Below are positions 1-10,049 of a DNA stretch of 64,000 nt, piece by piece. Origin of the DNA: Aralia elata (Eukaryota; Streptophyta; Magnoliopsida; Apiales; Araliaceae); contig CM068383.1 of the NCBI GenBank assembly GCA_034770075.1, forward strand, positions 40,443,222 through 40,507,221. Direction: 5' to 3'. Under the pieces are notes generated by a model. That model made no database searches. It was not told the origin of the DNA and worked only from the letters and a program-made list of their open reading frames with translations. The position numbers were made by a program, and so were the translations under genes. Position 1 is the first letter of the stretch. Each line of letters begins with the position of its first letter.

Positions 1-91
1 GACATTCACAGTATTAATGATAAGATTGTCCCTAGAACTGAGGGGCGCATTCCGGTAAAGATGGTACCTTACCGGCGCTCATTAAGTGTAA
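1..91 (-). repeat. Remnant of element B 3' LTR
   Basis: This stretch matches 42264-42354 nearly base for base and then stops matching after the shared GTAA. From base 92 the sequence is protease-coding DNA of element A. It is therefore a fragment of the B LTR left of a deletion junction. Confidence 0.85.
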
Positions 92-313
92 GGGATGTGG
101 TGTCAGGTATCATTCCGGTTAATAGTGTAAATGCTTACGTATTATTTGATTCAGGTGCTACTTGTTCTTTTATATCCGATGATTTTGCTAGAAAATTAAA
201 GTTACATCAGGAAGAGTTAGATTACCCCATGAGCATAGAAATCGCGAATAAAGAAGTGATTCCTGTTAAGTTTATACATAAGAACTGTCGGGTAGATATT
301 AAAGGTCATATAA
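92..313 (+). pseudogene. Element A aspartic protease, N-terminal part
   Basis: This is the N-terminal half of a retroviral-type aspartic protease, the enzyme that cuts gag-pol into mature proteins. The catalytic triplet region reads LFDSGATCSFIS, with Asp-Ser-Gly at about 152-160. The frame begins in element A at about base 92; the apparent Met at 61 belongs to B LTR sequence fused at the deletion junction and is not a real start. The frame is cut after GHI at the D1 insertion (TSD 309-313) and resumes in frame at 33912 with a typical Ty3/gypsy protease C-terminus (GEFDVILGMDWL). Everything upstream (gag, zinc knuckle) is missing. It cannot be functional. Confidence 0.85.
309..313. repeat. 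Target-site duplication of D1, left (TATAA)
   Basis: TATAA directly precedes the TGTGACAACC end of D1 and is repeated exactly at 33907-33911 after the TTACA end. Confidence 0.92.
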
Positions 314-1109
314 TGTGACAACCCGGATTTTCAGAAGTTATTAAATAAGAATTTAATAAATAAAATTCTTGTTACGAGATGTTTTGGGTTTGAATATATG
401 TATATATGTGATATGTATTGTGAAATATGTGATTTGATGTGAAGAGAATTATATGTCGTGTATTTGAGAGAAGAGGCTTAATAGTTAACTAAACTATTGA
501 ATGAAGTGAAGGAAATTGCTACGAGAAGATATTTACTGAATATTAGAAAGTTAAAAATTATATTGTGAAATAATATATTTTAATTATTATGCCTTGTTAG
601 CAAAGAAATTGTTATGGATTATATTTCATAATAATGTGAATAATTCACTTGATTAAAATAGTGAATTAATGTAAATATATATTTGTTTTGATAAAACGAG
701 AAAACAATATGTTACATGTTAATGTATTACGATTGTGAATTTTGTAAATGGATAAAATATTTATTGAGTAGAATAAATATTTTAATTGGGATGTTTATTT
801 AATAAAATAAATATTTGATGAGAATATTGTGTGATAATTTATTTGTATGAGAATATTAAGTAAAGTGATAATAAATATTTTTATACTTAATGCGTATTTT
901 ATTATGCATGGATGTTGATAAGATGTTGATAATTTATTAAATGAGAGGATGAATAATTTTATTAAATAAAATTATTTATTAAGTGAAAGAAGATTTTATT
1001 AAACAAAATTATTTATTAAATAAAAATTATATTTTTGTGTGACTAAATTAATTGTTATAATTTTATTGGTATGGAATAAGAAGATTTATTGAATTATTAA
1101 TAAGAAGGG

Positions 1110-1118
1110 TATAAAAAT
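1110..1118 (+). promoter_or_regulatory. TATA-like box of D1 5' LTR
   Basis: TATAAAAAT lies about 35 bp upstream of the conserved CCAAACATGGCC block. The 3' LTR has the same box at 7000-7008. Position and sequence suit a pol II promoter; no start site can be proven. Confidence 0.45.
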
Positions 1119-1367
1119 AAATTAAAGGGTGTTTTAAAGGGTCAGCCAAACATGGCCTTGTGACCCTTGGTGTTTGTAACTACTGAGCCCCTTGATTTGC
1201 ATAACTGCTAAGCTTTAGTTTATACGTAAAAAAAAACTCAAAAGAAGGGAGGAAGAGAGGAATGGAGAGAATACTCTGTAAATTGAAGAAGAAGAGGAAC
1301 TGTAGAGAATCAAAGAAAGAGGATAATCATGCTCCTAGTTGTGTATCTAAACTTAGAAGAATCAAAG

Positions 1368-2596
1368 GTGAATTCTATTTCTACTTCATATTTTTTTTCT
1401 AAAACTAGTTTTCTGTAATTGGTCTTGATGATTAATTTATTGAGAAATTAGTTATATATGTTGTTGGATTGTGATACTCTGATTATATGTTGTTTATAAA
1501 CGATTTTGATTGAATTAAATCCATGAAACTATGTTTAATTAGAGTTTAGAAATTTACAGTGAAGAAAAATGTGAATATGACTTAAATGTATGAAAATTTA
1601 TGTTTAATTTGGGTAATAATCTATAGATTGGTGGTGGATTGTTGTTATGCGTTTAAAAACGAAAACAACGAAAGTTGAACGGATCAATTTGGTTGAATAA
1701 CGAATCCGTAGTGATCAATTGCGCTAAATTGTAAAAATTTATAAAACTAGCATGAATATTGATATTTGAGGCTTGAAATTGGTTGTTTGAGCTGTTTAAG
1801 ATGTTAGAATCGTGCTAGAGGGTTTAGATAATGATCATATATAAGTTATAGTGACTGGGTAATTTTAATTTGCTGGTAAAATGAAGAAATTTCGTGTTTT
1901 TTGGTTAGAAATTCTGTAGTTCGCGAACTGCAGAATCTGGAATTCATGGATCTCGCCCCGGCGAGCTCAATAGGCTGATTTTCTCGCCCCGGCGAAGTCT
2001 CACCCCGGCGAGAATTTTGTGAAGCAATTTCTCGCCCCGGCGAGAGCTCGCCCCGACGAGAATTTTGTGTAGTAATTTTCTCGCCCCGACGGGAATTGCA
2101 GAAATGAAAAATTTTCTTGTTTGTAATTCTTTTCTTTAGGTCATGCTATGCTACCCTATACAAGGTTTATTTATAAACATTATACATTTAATGTAAAGCA
2201 AAGTTTAAGACCTAACTAAGGGTTAAGTGTCGATTAAAGTGGAGCAAAGTTAAATGAAGGATTATGAATTGTTAAGTAGAATTAATACTAAGTGTTGCTA
2301 TGTGGCTAATGATGTTAAATTGTGTTAATTAATTTTGATATCACATGACGAATTGCATGTAATGTCAGCATGAAATGTTATAGTCAACTTATGACTATTG
2401 ATTGAATAGAGAATGTTGATTGCGTTATGGAACTCAATCCCTATTTGTTACGTGTTGATCATTATGTATGACATGTTTAGCCAAAAGTTTATGATTTAAA
2501 TAATAAGCATGTTATCTATGTGCTATGTGATGCATGCAAACTGTTAGATTTTACTGAGCTGTCGAGCTCATTATTGTAAATAACCACTTTTGCATG
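1368..2596 (+). other. Candidate LTR leader intron of D1, 5' LTR copy (acceptor mutated)
   Basis: The donor is ATCAAAG|GTGAATTC at 1367/1368. The acceptor block GAGCTCATTATTG...TTTTGCATG has lost the terminal AG that the 3' LTR copy keeps (TTTTGCAG ending at 33445). See the intron at 32089-33445. Splicing is inferred only. Confidence 0.35.
1918..2094 (+). repeat. GC-rich palindromic repeat cluster in D1 5' LTR
   Basis: A perfect 12-bp palindrome AGTTCGCGAACT (1918-1929) is followed by about six copies of CTCGCCCCGGCGAG or close variants between 1952 and 2094, set in very AT-rich DNA. Each copy can fold on itself. The same cluster is at about 32640-32815. Confidence 0.8.
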
Positions 2597-3056
2597 TTAA
2601 GGATTCAAGGTAAAGTTAAGTGCTGCTTGAATGGCATGATTCAGATGTAATGCATGCAGATTAATTGTTTTAGCTTAAATTATATTTTTGAACCATGATT
2701 AAGGTTCTAAATGATGTATTTGAGAATGTATTAAATGTAACAGATGTAGAGTTGTTAAATTTGTATTGAGTTGTAAATTTAATATTATCTGATGTATAAA
2801 GGGTATTGAAACTAGAAGTTTTATTTTTATTATAATTCTGATGAAGCGAATCAAATATGATTCTAGAATATGTAAATGATTTAAGGTTATGATTCACGGA
2901 AAGTAAAGAAAGAAAACTGAAAAGTTCAAAAAAAAAAAAATTGTTCCGCATTTTATTAAGTTTATCATTGAATAATGTTGTAAAGTCAGAAAATTGATGT
3001 ATTATTAACGACCGATGTGGAGAGTTGAAGTGTATGAATTTTGGGGTCGTTACAGT

Positions 3057-3068
3057 TGGTATCAGAGC
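3057..3068 (+). other. D1 primer-binding site (initiator tRNA-Met)
   Basis: TGGTATCAGAGC, 2 nt after the LTR end, is the complement of the plant initiator tRNA-Met 3' end. Confidence 0.92.
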
Positions 3069-4114
3069 TGATAGGTTAGAAACCTTAGGTGCGAGTACCT
3101 TAGGCTATAACCTTAGAGAAGAGAGGTGAAGATGATAGTGTTTAAAGAATACTAAGTTAAGTAAGATTATGGTACAATCGTACTCTTTAATGGTTGATGT
3201 ATGGTATATGGGCTAAACAATTCCTTTAGAGAGCGGAGGTTGATACGAACTAGCGACCGATCTAACTCGTTGTGCAAGACAGTGTAGACGAGACGGGGAC
3301 TAGTTTGTTGGTTGTTTGTGGAAAACCATTCAGGTGCTGTACTGAACACTGTTAGAGACTCGATGTGTATCAAGTATAGAATTATGGATGCGTATGATTA
3401 AGAAATAATTCTTTTATATAGGTAGATGCATGAGATGAGTTAAGTCCTAGAAACGTTACAAGAAGAAGATGCGAATGACGCGAAGTAAACTCGAATAAAA
3501 TATTGAATAATATGAATGAAGTTAGAGATTCTTAAAGGAAGAATTAATATATAAACAAGAAGATTCAAAGAAGAATATTGAAGAGTTATAAAAGATGAGA
3601 ACTAGGAGATTACCTGACTCCAGTAATAAAGATGGTGTTAATAAATAGACGATGTTTATAAGATGAGAATAATATAAATAATAAGGATGAACTCAAATAG
3701 AGTTTAGAGAATCTATGTGAGACAAGATTATGATAAAATGATTAGGTTCAAAGAAGAACCTGAAGAGCTAAAAGAACAGAGAACACCTGAGTTGATTAAT
3801 CATAAGATAACGTGATTAAAGAGAAGAATAAAGAAGATCGTAAGATGAGACGATCATGAGATAAGAAAGAATCGTAAGAAGAGATGATGATAGAACGAGA
3901 TCACGACGTGATCTGCTAAAGTTGTAAAATGTCAGAAGATCTTAAATGATTGAATGGTTGTAGCATGACGCTATAAAGAGATGATACTATAAAATAGTAC
4001 GAGGTAAACTCACGAGGGGTTATGGATGATGAAATACAAGAAATTCGTATCAAGCAAAGAGTTAAGTTAAGAGCAAGATGAAATTAGGTGGGATTTCAAT
4101 TGAGGACTCATGTT

Positions 4115-4318
4115 AGTGGCTGAGTTGTACAATTCCTAGTATGGGACGGGAATTTGTACTTGGTTTGAAAACTACTTAGCTTCCTATATTAATATAGTGG
4201 TTGAGTTGAACAAATCCTGGTATGGGACGGGATTTGTCCATAGTTTAACAACCGCTCAGCTTCCTATGTTGATTAGTGGTCAAGTTGGTTCGACAACCAC
4301 TTAGTTTCCTATATTGAT
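4115..4318 (+). repeat. Imperfect tandem repeat, about 80 bp x 2.5
   Basis: Units start with AGTGG at 4115, 4196 and 4275 and share TATGGGACGGG...ATTTGT and CTTCCTAT. Confidence 0.75.
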
Positions 4319-5184
4319 AATCATTGAAATATTGGTGTCACACTATCGATATACATATGACGAGAAGGTGATTCTTTTCTCATATTTATATTTGATAGTT
4401 ACAGAATATTAAGACTAGGTACGGTTCTTAAAACTCATACTTATGGTAGGTTCGTGACTCATAATTGTATAGTGGAACCCCTCAGCAAATGGACGATTTT
4501 AGTCTGACTAGGATAAGTTCCTAAAACCGTATGATTGTGGTAGGTTCCTGAATTTTCAAAGTGTGGTAAGTTTAATGAACAATATTAGGTATAGAAAAGT
4601 TATGCTATAGATAGCATTGATGATATTGAAGAATGATAGAATGATTGAGTAATGAGGCAATGAAGTAAAAGATTGAAGTTGATGGAGAGAAAATGGCGAT
4701 TCTAATTCTTTTAGCTATGCTATATTTTTCAAATTTATTGACATCGTGCTAATATTCGCAATTTTGTGTTCTCAAAAATATATTGGGTCAATGTTTGAAC
4801 CAATAAGTTTTAAAATGTGTTATTATTCGTATGTCTATGCTAATTGTTTCAGCTAGATAAAAATAATTTGAAATTATCAAAATGTATTTTGAACGATGGA
4901 GTCATCAGTGCAACTGAACCTAGTGTTGGATGTGATTGAAGGATCGTCAGCTCACTATGGTATGATGTAGTATGACAACGTCCTAAAATGACGGCATCCT
5001 CAATGTACTCTTAAGACGGTACGGTATCATGACGTCATAAAAGAATTTTATTTTTTCTATTAAGTTATGAAAAGATATGCCAATTGAGTTGGCTAAAAAT
5101 GTTTTGACTAATGTCCGAATTGCTGTTCAAGGTCTATGCTAATTGATTCGGCTAGACAACTATTGAAAGATGTTTATGAAGTTC

Positions 5185-5440
5185 AAGAATTCTTTGAGAT
5201 TTTCTGCCAACCCAGTTTATTCTGGTACGGAATTTGTACTAAGTCTGAGGTGAACCAACCCTGTAATGGGGGATACGCAATAACGTTAATATGTATGTGC
5301 ACAATACATAGTACGAAAGGCTGATCACCTGGAGTACGAGAAGAGATGGTCCATAGTCTTTTGACTGTTAAAGGTTACAGTAGAAATATCTGATGACCTA
5401 GGACAAGGTTTAAGTCTTTACGACTCCTCAGCAGAATATT
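5185..5440 (+). repeat. Segment inside D1 homologous to the LTR of element A
   Basis: The order of shared words (CACAATACAT, TACGAAAGGCTGAT, GTCCATAGTCT, GACTGTTAAAGGTTACAGTAG, CCTAGGACA) matches 39300-39545 in the A LTR. D1 internal DNA therefore includes an LTR-like piece related to A. Confidence 0.75.
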
Positions 5441-5835
5441 GAAAGATTTTGAATGTATCTTTAAATTCCTGAATTTTTCATACTGCTTCCCAATTATTGA
5501 ACAATTATGGAAGATTCTTATTCTTTTGAAAGGTGGAAGTGGAAAGAAAAATATTCCTTAAGAAGGGGTAAGTCATAGAATGCAACATGTGGTGATGAGT
5601 GAGTTAAACAAATTATAATAAATCCAAGAAAGGAATGAAATTCCAGAAGGGAAAGAGATAAATTTAGCTGGTGATGAGTAATGATGAGAAAATTTTTAGA
5701 AGAGGAAGATGAGAAGAATGAAACGATCCTAGAAAGATCCTTACAGAAAGAAATTGGTGTAGAACCCAATGAATACGTAGAGATTAACATAAAGTCCATT
5801 TCGTTAAATGGAAGGAATGAATATTAGTAAATCAA

Positions 5836-5871
5836 AATTTCGAGGACGAAATTCTTAGAAGAAGGGGTGAA
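5836..5871 (+). other. First (inner) stem plus PPT-like module in D1
   Basis: AATTTCG-AGGA-CGAAATT (5836-5853) is followed by a purine-rich AGAAGAAGGGGTGAATG. This is the same arrangement found at true PPTs, but about 285 bp upstream of the one used by D1. Confidence 0.7.
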
Positions 5872-6120
5872 TGTGATATCCCGAATATTTATGCGATGCT
5901 AAATCAAGATATCTTATGATTACAATGAGTATGTTATGCAATGACCCTTGGAGAAAGGAAATGAGTGCGTTAAAGGATTAAAGAATATATAATACTCGAA
6001 GTGTTTCAAGTTTAAGTGAAGGTGATGAAATAAAACCTACGCTAAGGTAATGTGTTGAAGTTATTCAACGATAATTGTGAAAGAGATTTTTTGTGAAAAC
6101 TGAGGTAGGGAGGTTTCGTT

Positions 6121-6156
6121 GATTCCGAGGACGGAATCCTTATAAGGAGGGAAGGA
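6121..6156 (+). other. D1 pre-PPT stem and polypurine tract
   Basis: GATTCCG-AGGA-CGGAATC (6121-6138) is a 7-bp stem with a 4-nt loop. AAGGAGGGAAGGA follows and ends at the LTR start. The PPT primes plus-strand DNA synthesis. Confidence 0.85.
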
Positions 6157-6999
6157 TGTGACAACCCGGATTTTTAGAAGTTGTTAAATAAGAATTTAAT
6201 AAATAAAATTCTTTTTACGAGATGTTTTGGGTTTGAATATATGTATATATGTGATATGTATTGTGAAATATGTGATTTGATGTGAAGAGAATTATATGTT
6301 CGTGTATTTGAGAGAAGAGGCTTAATAGTTAATTAAACTGTTGAATGAAGTGAAGGAAATTGCTAGGAAAAAATATTTACCGAATATTAAAAAGTTAAAA
6401 ATTATATTGTGAAATAATATATTTTAATTATTATGCCTTGTTAGCAAAGAAATTGTTATGGATTATATTTCATAATAATGTGAATAATTCACTTGATTAA
6501 AATAGTGAATTAATGTAAATATATATTTGTTTTGATAAAACGAGAAAACAATATGTTACATGTTAATGTATTACGATTGTGAATTTCGTAAATAGATAAA
6601 ATATTTATTGAGTAGAATAAATATTTTAATTGGGATGTTTATTCAGTAAAATAAATATTTGATGAGAATATTGTGTGATAATTTATTTGTATGAGAATAT
6701 TAAGTAAAGTGATAATAAATATTTTTATACTTAATGTGTATTTTATTATGCATGGATGTTGATAAGATATTGGTAATTTATTAAATGAGAGGATGAATAA
6801 TTTTATTAAATAAAATTATTTATTAAGTGAAAGATGATTTTATTAAACAAAATTATTTATTAAATAAAAATTATATTTTTTTGTGACTAAATTAATTGTT
6901 ATAATTTTATTGGTATGGAATAATTGAATTATTAATAATAAGGGTTATTTGTATTTAATTAAATTTAAGTGTGACAAATGTATCATATAGTAAGAGTTT

Positions 7000-7008
7000 T
7001 ATAAAAAT
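7000..7008 (+). promoter_or_regulatory. TATA-like box of D1 3' LTR
   Basis: TATAAAAAT, equivalent to 1110-1118. Confidence 0.4.
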
Positions 7009-7233
7009 AAATTAAAGGGTGTTTTAAAGGGTCAGCCAAACATGGCCTTGTGACCCTTGGTGTTTGTAACTACTGAGCCCCTTGATTTGCATAACTACTA
7101 AGCTTTAGTTTATACGTAAAAAAAACTCAGAAGAAGGGAGGAAGAGAGGAATGGAGAGAATACTCTGTAAATTGAAAAAGAAGAGGAACCCTAGAGAATC
7201 AAAGAAGGAGGATAATCAAGCTCCTAGTTGTGT

Positions 7234-7238
7234 ATCTA
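7234..7238. repeat. Target-site duplication of G, left (ATCTA)
   Basis: ATCTA precedes TGTGACGCC and is repeated exactly at 32066-32070. The unoccupied D1 5' LTR has a single ATCTA at the same place (about 1344-1348). Confidence 0.93.
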
Positions 7239-7885
7239 TGTGACGCCCCCAAAATAGGTCCACACAACCCATTTTGAGTCGCCAATAACATTCTACAAAA
7301 TACAAATACAAATACGAATTTTCCCATTTACAACTAATATTTGTCGTGCAAAATACGACCACACACATACTGTGACTTCCATACAAATATCGTACCGTAT
7401 GGTACCACAGTATCCAAACCCAAATTATTACAATGCCGTAAAAAGACGGCAACACATGTTTTAAGTCTTCAGTACAATCATTATTAAACTATGTCATAAC
7501 TTGATGAGGACAACCACTAACTCGGACCATCACTCCACTCCCCGGCTAGTCCCAGCTACATTTTCCTTTCCTGAGAAGAACAATGGGACAAAACTGAAAA
7601 GGGTGAGCTCAAATAGCCCAGTAAGAAATATCATGACTAAGATAATGAAAAATAAAAATTATCTTTAGTCTTCAACAATAATAAATCAGAGATTTAAAGA
7701 TATTATATTTGTTCAACAACAACAATTGCAGCGGAACAAACAATCCATTTGAAGAGTCAAGTAGATTATAATATCTACCATCTTCTATAAATTAAAGGAT
7801 CACCACCAATATTTTATTCCTGTAACACCAATCAACAATTCCTGTTTATGAACATCCAAATCAACAGTTTATATTCAACAGCCTC

Positions 7886-8088
7886 TCTTTGCACTACGTG
7901 CCAAAGATATTTATTTGTAACATCACCGGTCATGATCATGCCAAACGCCAGTTCATCTTTGCACTACGGGCCAAAGAGAACTTTCACCATACGCCTTTGT
8001 TTGTAACACCAAAAGTCATGATAATACCAATACACAGTTTGGTCAAAATCATGTCACGCCAGTTCATCTTTGCACTACGGGCCAAAGA
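7886..8088 (-). repeat. Three copies of a CTTTG/CAAAG hairpin motif in G LTR
   Basis: TCTTTGCACTACGKGCCAAAGA occurs at about 7886, 7956 and 8067. Six-base arms flank a 10-nt loop. The set is repeated in the 5' LTR at 29935-30137. Confidence 0.75.
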
Positions 8089-8507
8089 GAACTATCACCA
8101 CAATTTAAATATGAGGATGAGGATGATGACAATGATACAGTGAGATCAAGGATAAGAAAAACTTTATAATTTAATCAGTATCAAAGATTGACCAAATTGC
8201 CAACACAATAACTAAATTGTGGAGTCAAATTCAAGAATGATATTCAAGAAATTATTTCATGCTTCAACTATAACGTATAAAATGAAATAGAAAGATTCAA
8301 GTGAAAAGATATTAGATGAAGCACAAACTATTAAGGATATTCTACTAATTTTCAGGGATTTTCTCCATTTAAAAATAAGGTTTTGGAAATAAACAAAGAT
8401 TTCTTATCTTAAATGGAGAAATGTGAAAGAAAAAGATATCCCTTAAAGAGTACAAAAGAAATGATACGTTTTACGAGTATAACAGAATATATGAAACTGC
8501 AAATGGA

Positions 8508-8800
8508 TTTTCACCCGTCATGCGATAATTCGCGTAGACAGATTATTTCCACAAAAGATTAATAAGTAATGAATACGGCGGGTTATTCACCAGGTATGCG
8601 TCAATCCGCACGAACAGGTTATACCCACAGATTAATAAGGAATGAATACAGAAGGGTATTCATCAGGTACGACACTCGTACTTACAGGTTATTCCCATAG
8701 AATAATAAGGGTTGAATACAAAAGGATATTCACCAGGCATGCGTCATATCGCACGGCCAGGTTATCCCCACAAATTAATACAGAATGAATAACAACCTTT
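8508..8800 (-). repeat. Diverged ~75-bp tandem repeats in G LTR
   Basis: About four units share (G)TTATTCACCAGGYATGCG, a short CGCACG-like word, ACAGGTTATWCCCA, and TTAATAAG-AATGAATAC. The 5' LTR copy lies at about 30557-30850. Confidence 0.7.
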
Positions 8801-9042
8801 ATGAGTATAATATCACTTACGAACATGAAAGAAAATGATATTATATATGAGTATGAAAGAAATGATATTCCCTACCTTTGTTAACTGGATGTTACTTTCT
8901 ATGAAGTTTACTAACTTCGGATAATACTAGTATTCTCACAAATACTCACAATAGCCTAGCACACTAAGAGAACTTCAGAAATTTAGAGAGAGAGAGGAAG
9001 TATAAGCAATGAAGGTGTGAAAATTTCTTAAGCAAACTCTCC

Positions 9043-9051
9043 CTATTTATA
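9043..9051 (-). promoter_or_regulatory. TATA box of G 3' LTR
   Basis: On the minus strand this reads TATAAATAG within CCTATAAATAGGGAGAG, a textbook plant TATA box. Confidence 0.75.
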
Positions 9052-9095
9052 GGAAAATCAAGGTGAGGGCATTTTGGTCTTTTCCCCATATTCTT

Positions 9096-9235
9096 TTAAT
9101 ATCATCCATCCATTTTTTCTTCCATTAATATCATCCATCCATTTATTCTTCCATTAATATCATCCATCCATTTTTTCTTCCATTAATATCATCCATCCAT
9201 TTTTTCTTCCATTAATATCATCCATCCATTTATTC
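9096..9235 (-). repeat. 30-bp tandem repeat x5 in G 3' LTR
   Basis: Units contain TTAATATCATCCATCCAT followed by TTWTTCTTCCA. The same array is at about 31145-31283. Confidence 0.85.
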
Positions 9236-10014
9236 AAAAAGATTAATCCATTATCAAAAGATAATTCCATTATCAAAAGATAAACCATAAAAATAACTTC
9301 ATTATCACAATAAATCCATTTTTCTGTATTATTGTGTTAAATGTATTAATATCACAGATAGCATATACTCGCAATACTGACAACCAGATTATTCTCAGGA
9401 AAGAGGGGCCTTCCATAAAAATGGCGCGCAATTAAATAACCCCTTTCCTTGACAGAATTTTTAGACATTGTCAATAATGCTAAAATATCCTATCAAATGA
9501 TATAAGTTACAGTGTCGTGACAAATAGTAAAATATATTATGCAGATGCTAATTAACAATTATTGAATCAAGATACTATGCAATTGCTACTTTATCAATTA
9601 TTGAATCAATAATATAAAACACTGTGCAACATCGTGAGCTACTGTGGAATACCGTGTGCTACTGTGGAATAACGCGTTTTACTGTTCTTTTTATCACCGG
9701 GTATTTTAACAGTTATCGGTTAAAGTTTTGCCGCCAATTTCTATCACTTTCTATATCCGACAGTTAACCCGTTGTGGGGCCCACTATCATTGACAATATT
9801 GCCATTTCGGCGCCGTCGTACGGTACCGAATATAATATTCCCCGACAGAAAGAATATTTCCCGACAAAAGGAATATTCCCCGACATACTATTTATCAGAT
9901 AATTTGCATATAACACCCTTAACTATCATTTATAACAATTAAACATTTCACTATTTAGAAAAATAATCATAAAGAAAATAATAAATTTTTATTTCATAAA
10001 TTCGGGGTCTTACA

Positions 10015-10049
10015 ATCTCCCCTCCTTATGAAATTTCGTCCTCGAAATT
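10015..10049 (-). other. G polypurine tract and pre-PPT stem
   Basis: On the minus strand AATTTCG-AGGA-CGAAATT (10032-10049) precedes TCATAAGGAGGGGAGAT and then the LTR. In G this stem overlaps the last codons of pol (NFEDEIS). Confidence 0.85.

Larger units (their letters stand above)
314..3054 (+). repeat. D1 5' LTR (2741 bp)
   Basis: It begins TGTGACAACCCGG, ends GGTCGTTACA, and is repeated as the 3' LTR. It is AT-rich with a GC-rich hairpin cluster at 1952-2094, a TATA-like box at 1110 and an uninterrupted copy of the site (ATCTAAAC near 1346) where G sits in the other LTR. A conserved 3' splice-site block is present but mutated (TTTTGCATG at about 2588-2596). Confidence 0.92.
3069..6120 (+). 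other. Non-coding internal region of D1
   Basis: About 3 kb with no recognisable gag or pol in any frame; all open frames are short and lack motifs. It holds an imperfect tandem repeat (4115-4318), a block similar to the LTR of A (5185-5440), and a first PPT-like module at 5836-5871 followed by sequence that itself looks like the start of an LTR (TGTGATATCCCG). The rest shows nothing I can name. Confidence 0.75.
6157..7238 (+). repeat. D1 3' LTR, left part
   Basis: It starts TGTGACAACCCGG like the 5' LTR and follows it closely until GTGTATCTA at 7238, where G is inserted. It continues at 32066. Confidence 0.92.
7239..10014 (-). repeat. G 3' LTR (2776 bp)
   Basis: It begins (plus strand) TGTGACGCCCCC and ends GGGGTCTTACA, and matches 29285-32065 with very few differences. 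It contains three hairpin repeats (7886-8088), about four diverged 75-bp repeats (8508-8800), a 30-bp tandem repeat (9096-9235) and a TATA box (9043-9051). Confidence 0.93.

Noticed and set aside
61..91. Met at 61 as the start of the protease gene
   Set aside because: Bases 61-91 are B LTR sequence (they match 42324-42354), fused by a deletion; the protease frame proper begins after the junction.
3057..3068. tRNA-like matches at 3057, 29271, 21128, 41629 and 55532
   Set aside because: They are primer-binding sites complementary to tRNA 3' ends, not tRNA genes; no cloverleaf surrounds them.
5518..5799. 93-codon minus-strand frame in D1 and similar short frames at 2670, 3167 and 33520
   Set aside because: Low-complexity products of AT-rich DNA with no homology or conserved motif.
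7889..8143. 84-codon plus-strand frame present in both G LTRs (also 29938-30192)
   Set aside because: It runs antisense to G through hairpin repeats, and its peptide is just the repeat translated. Identity between the LTRs follows from their common origin.
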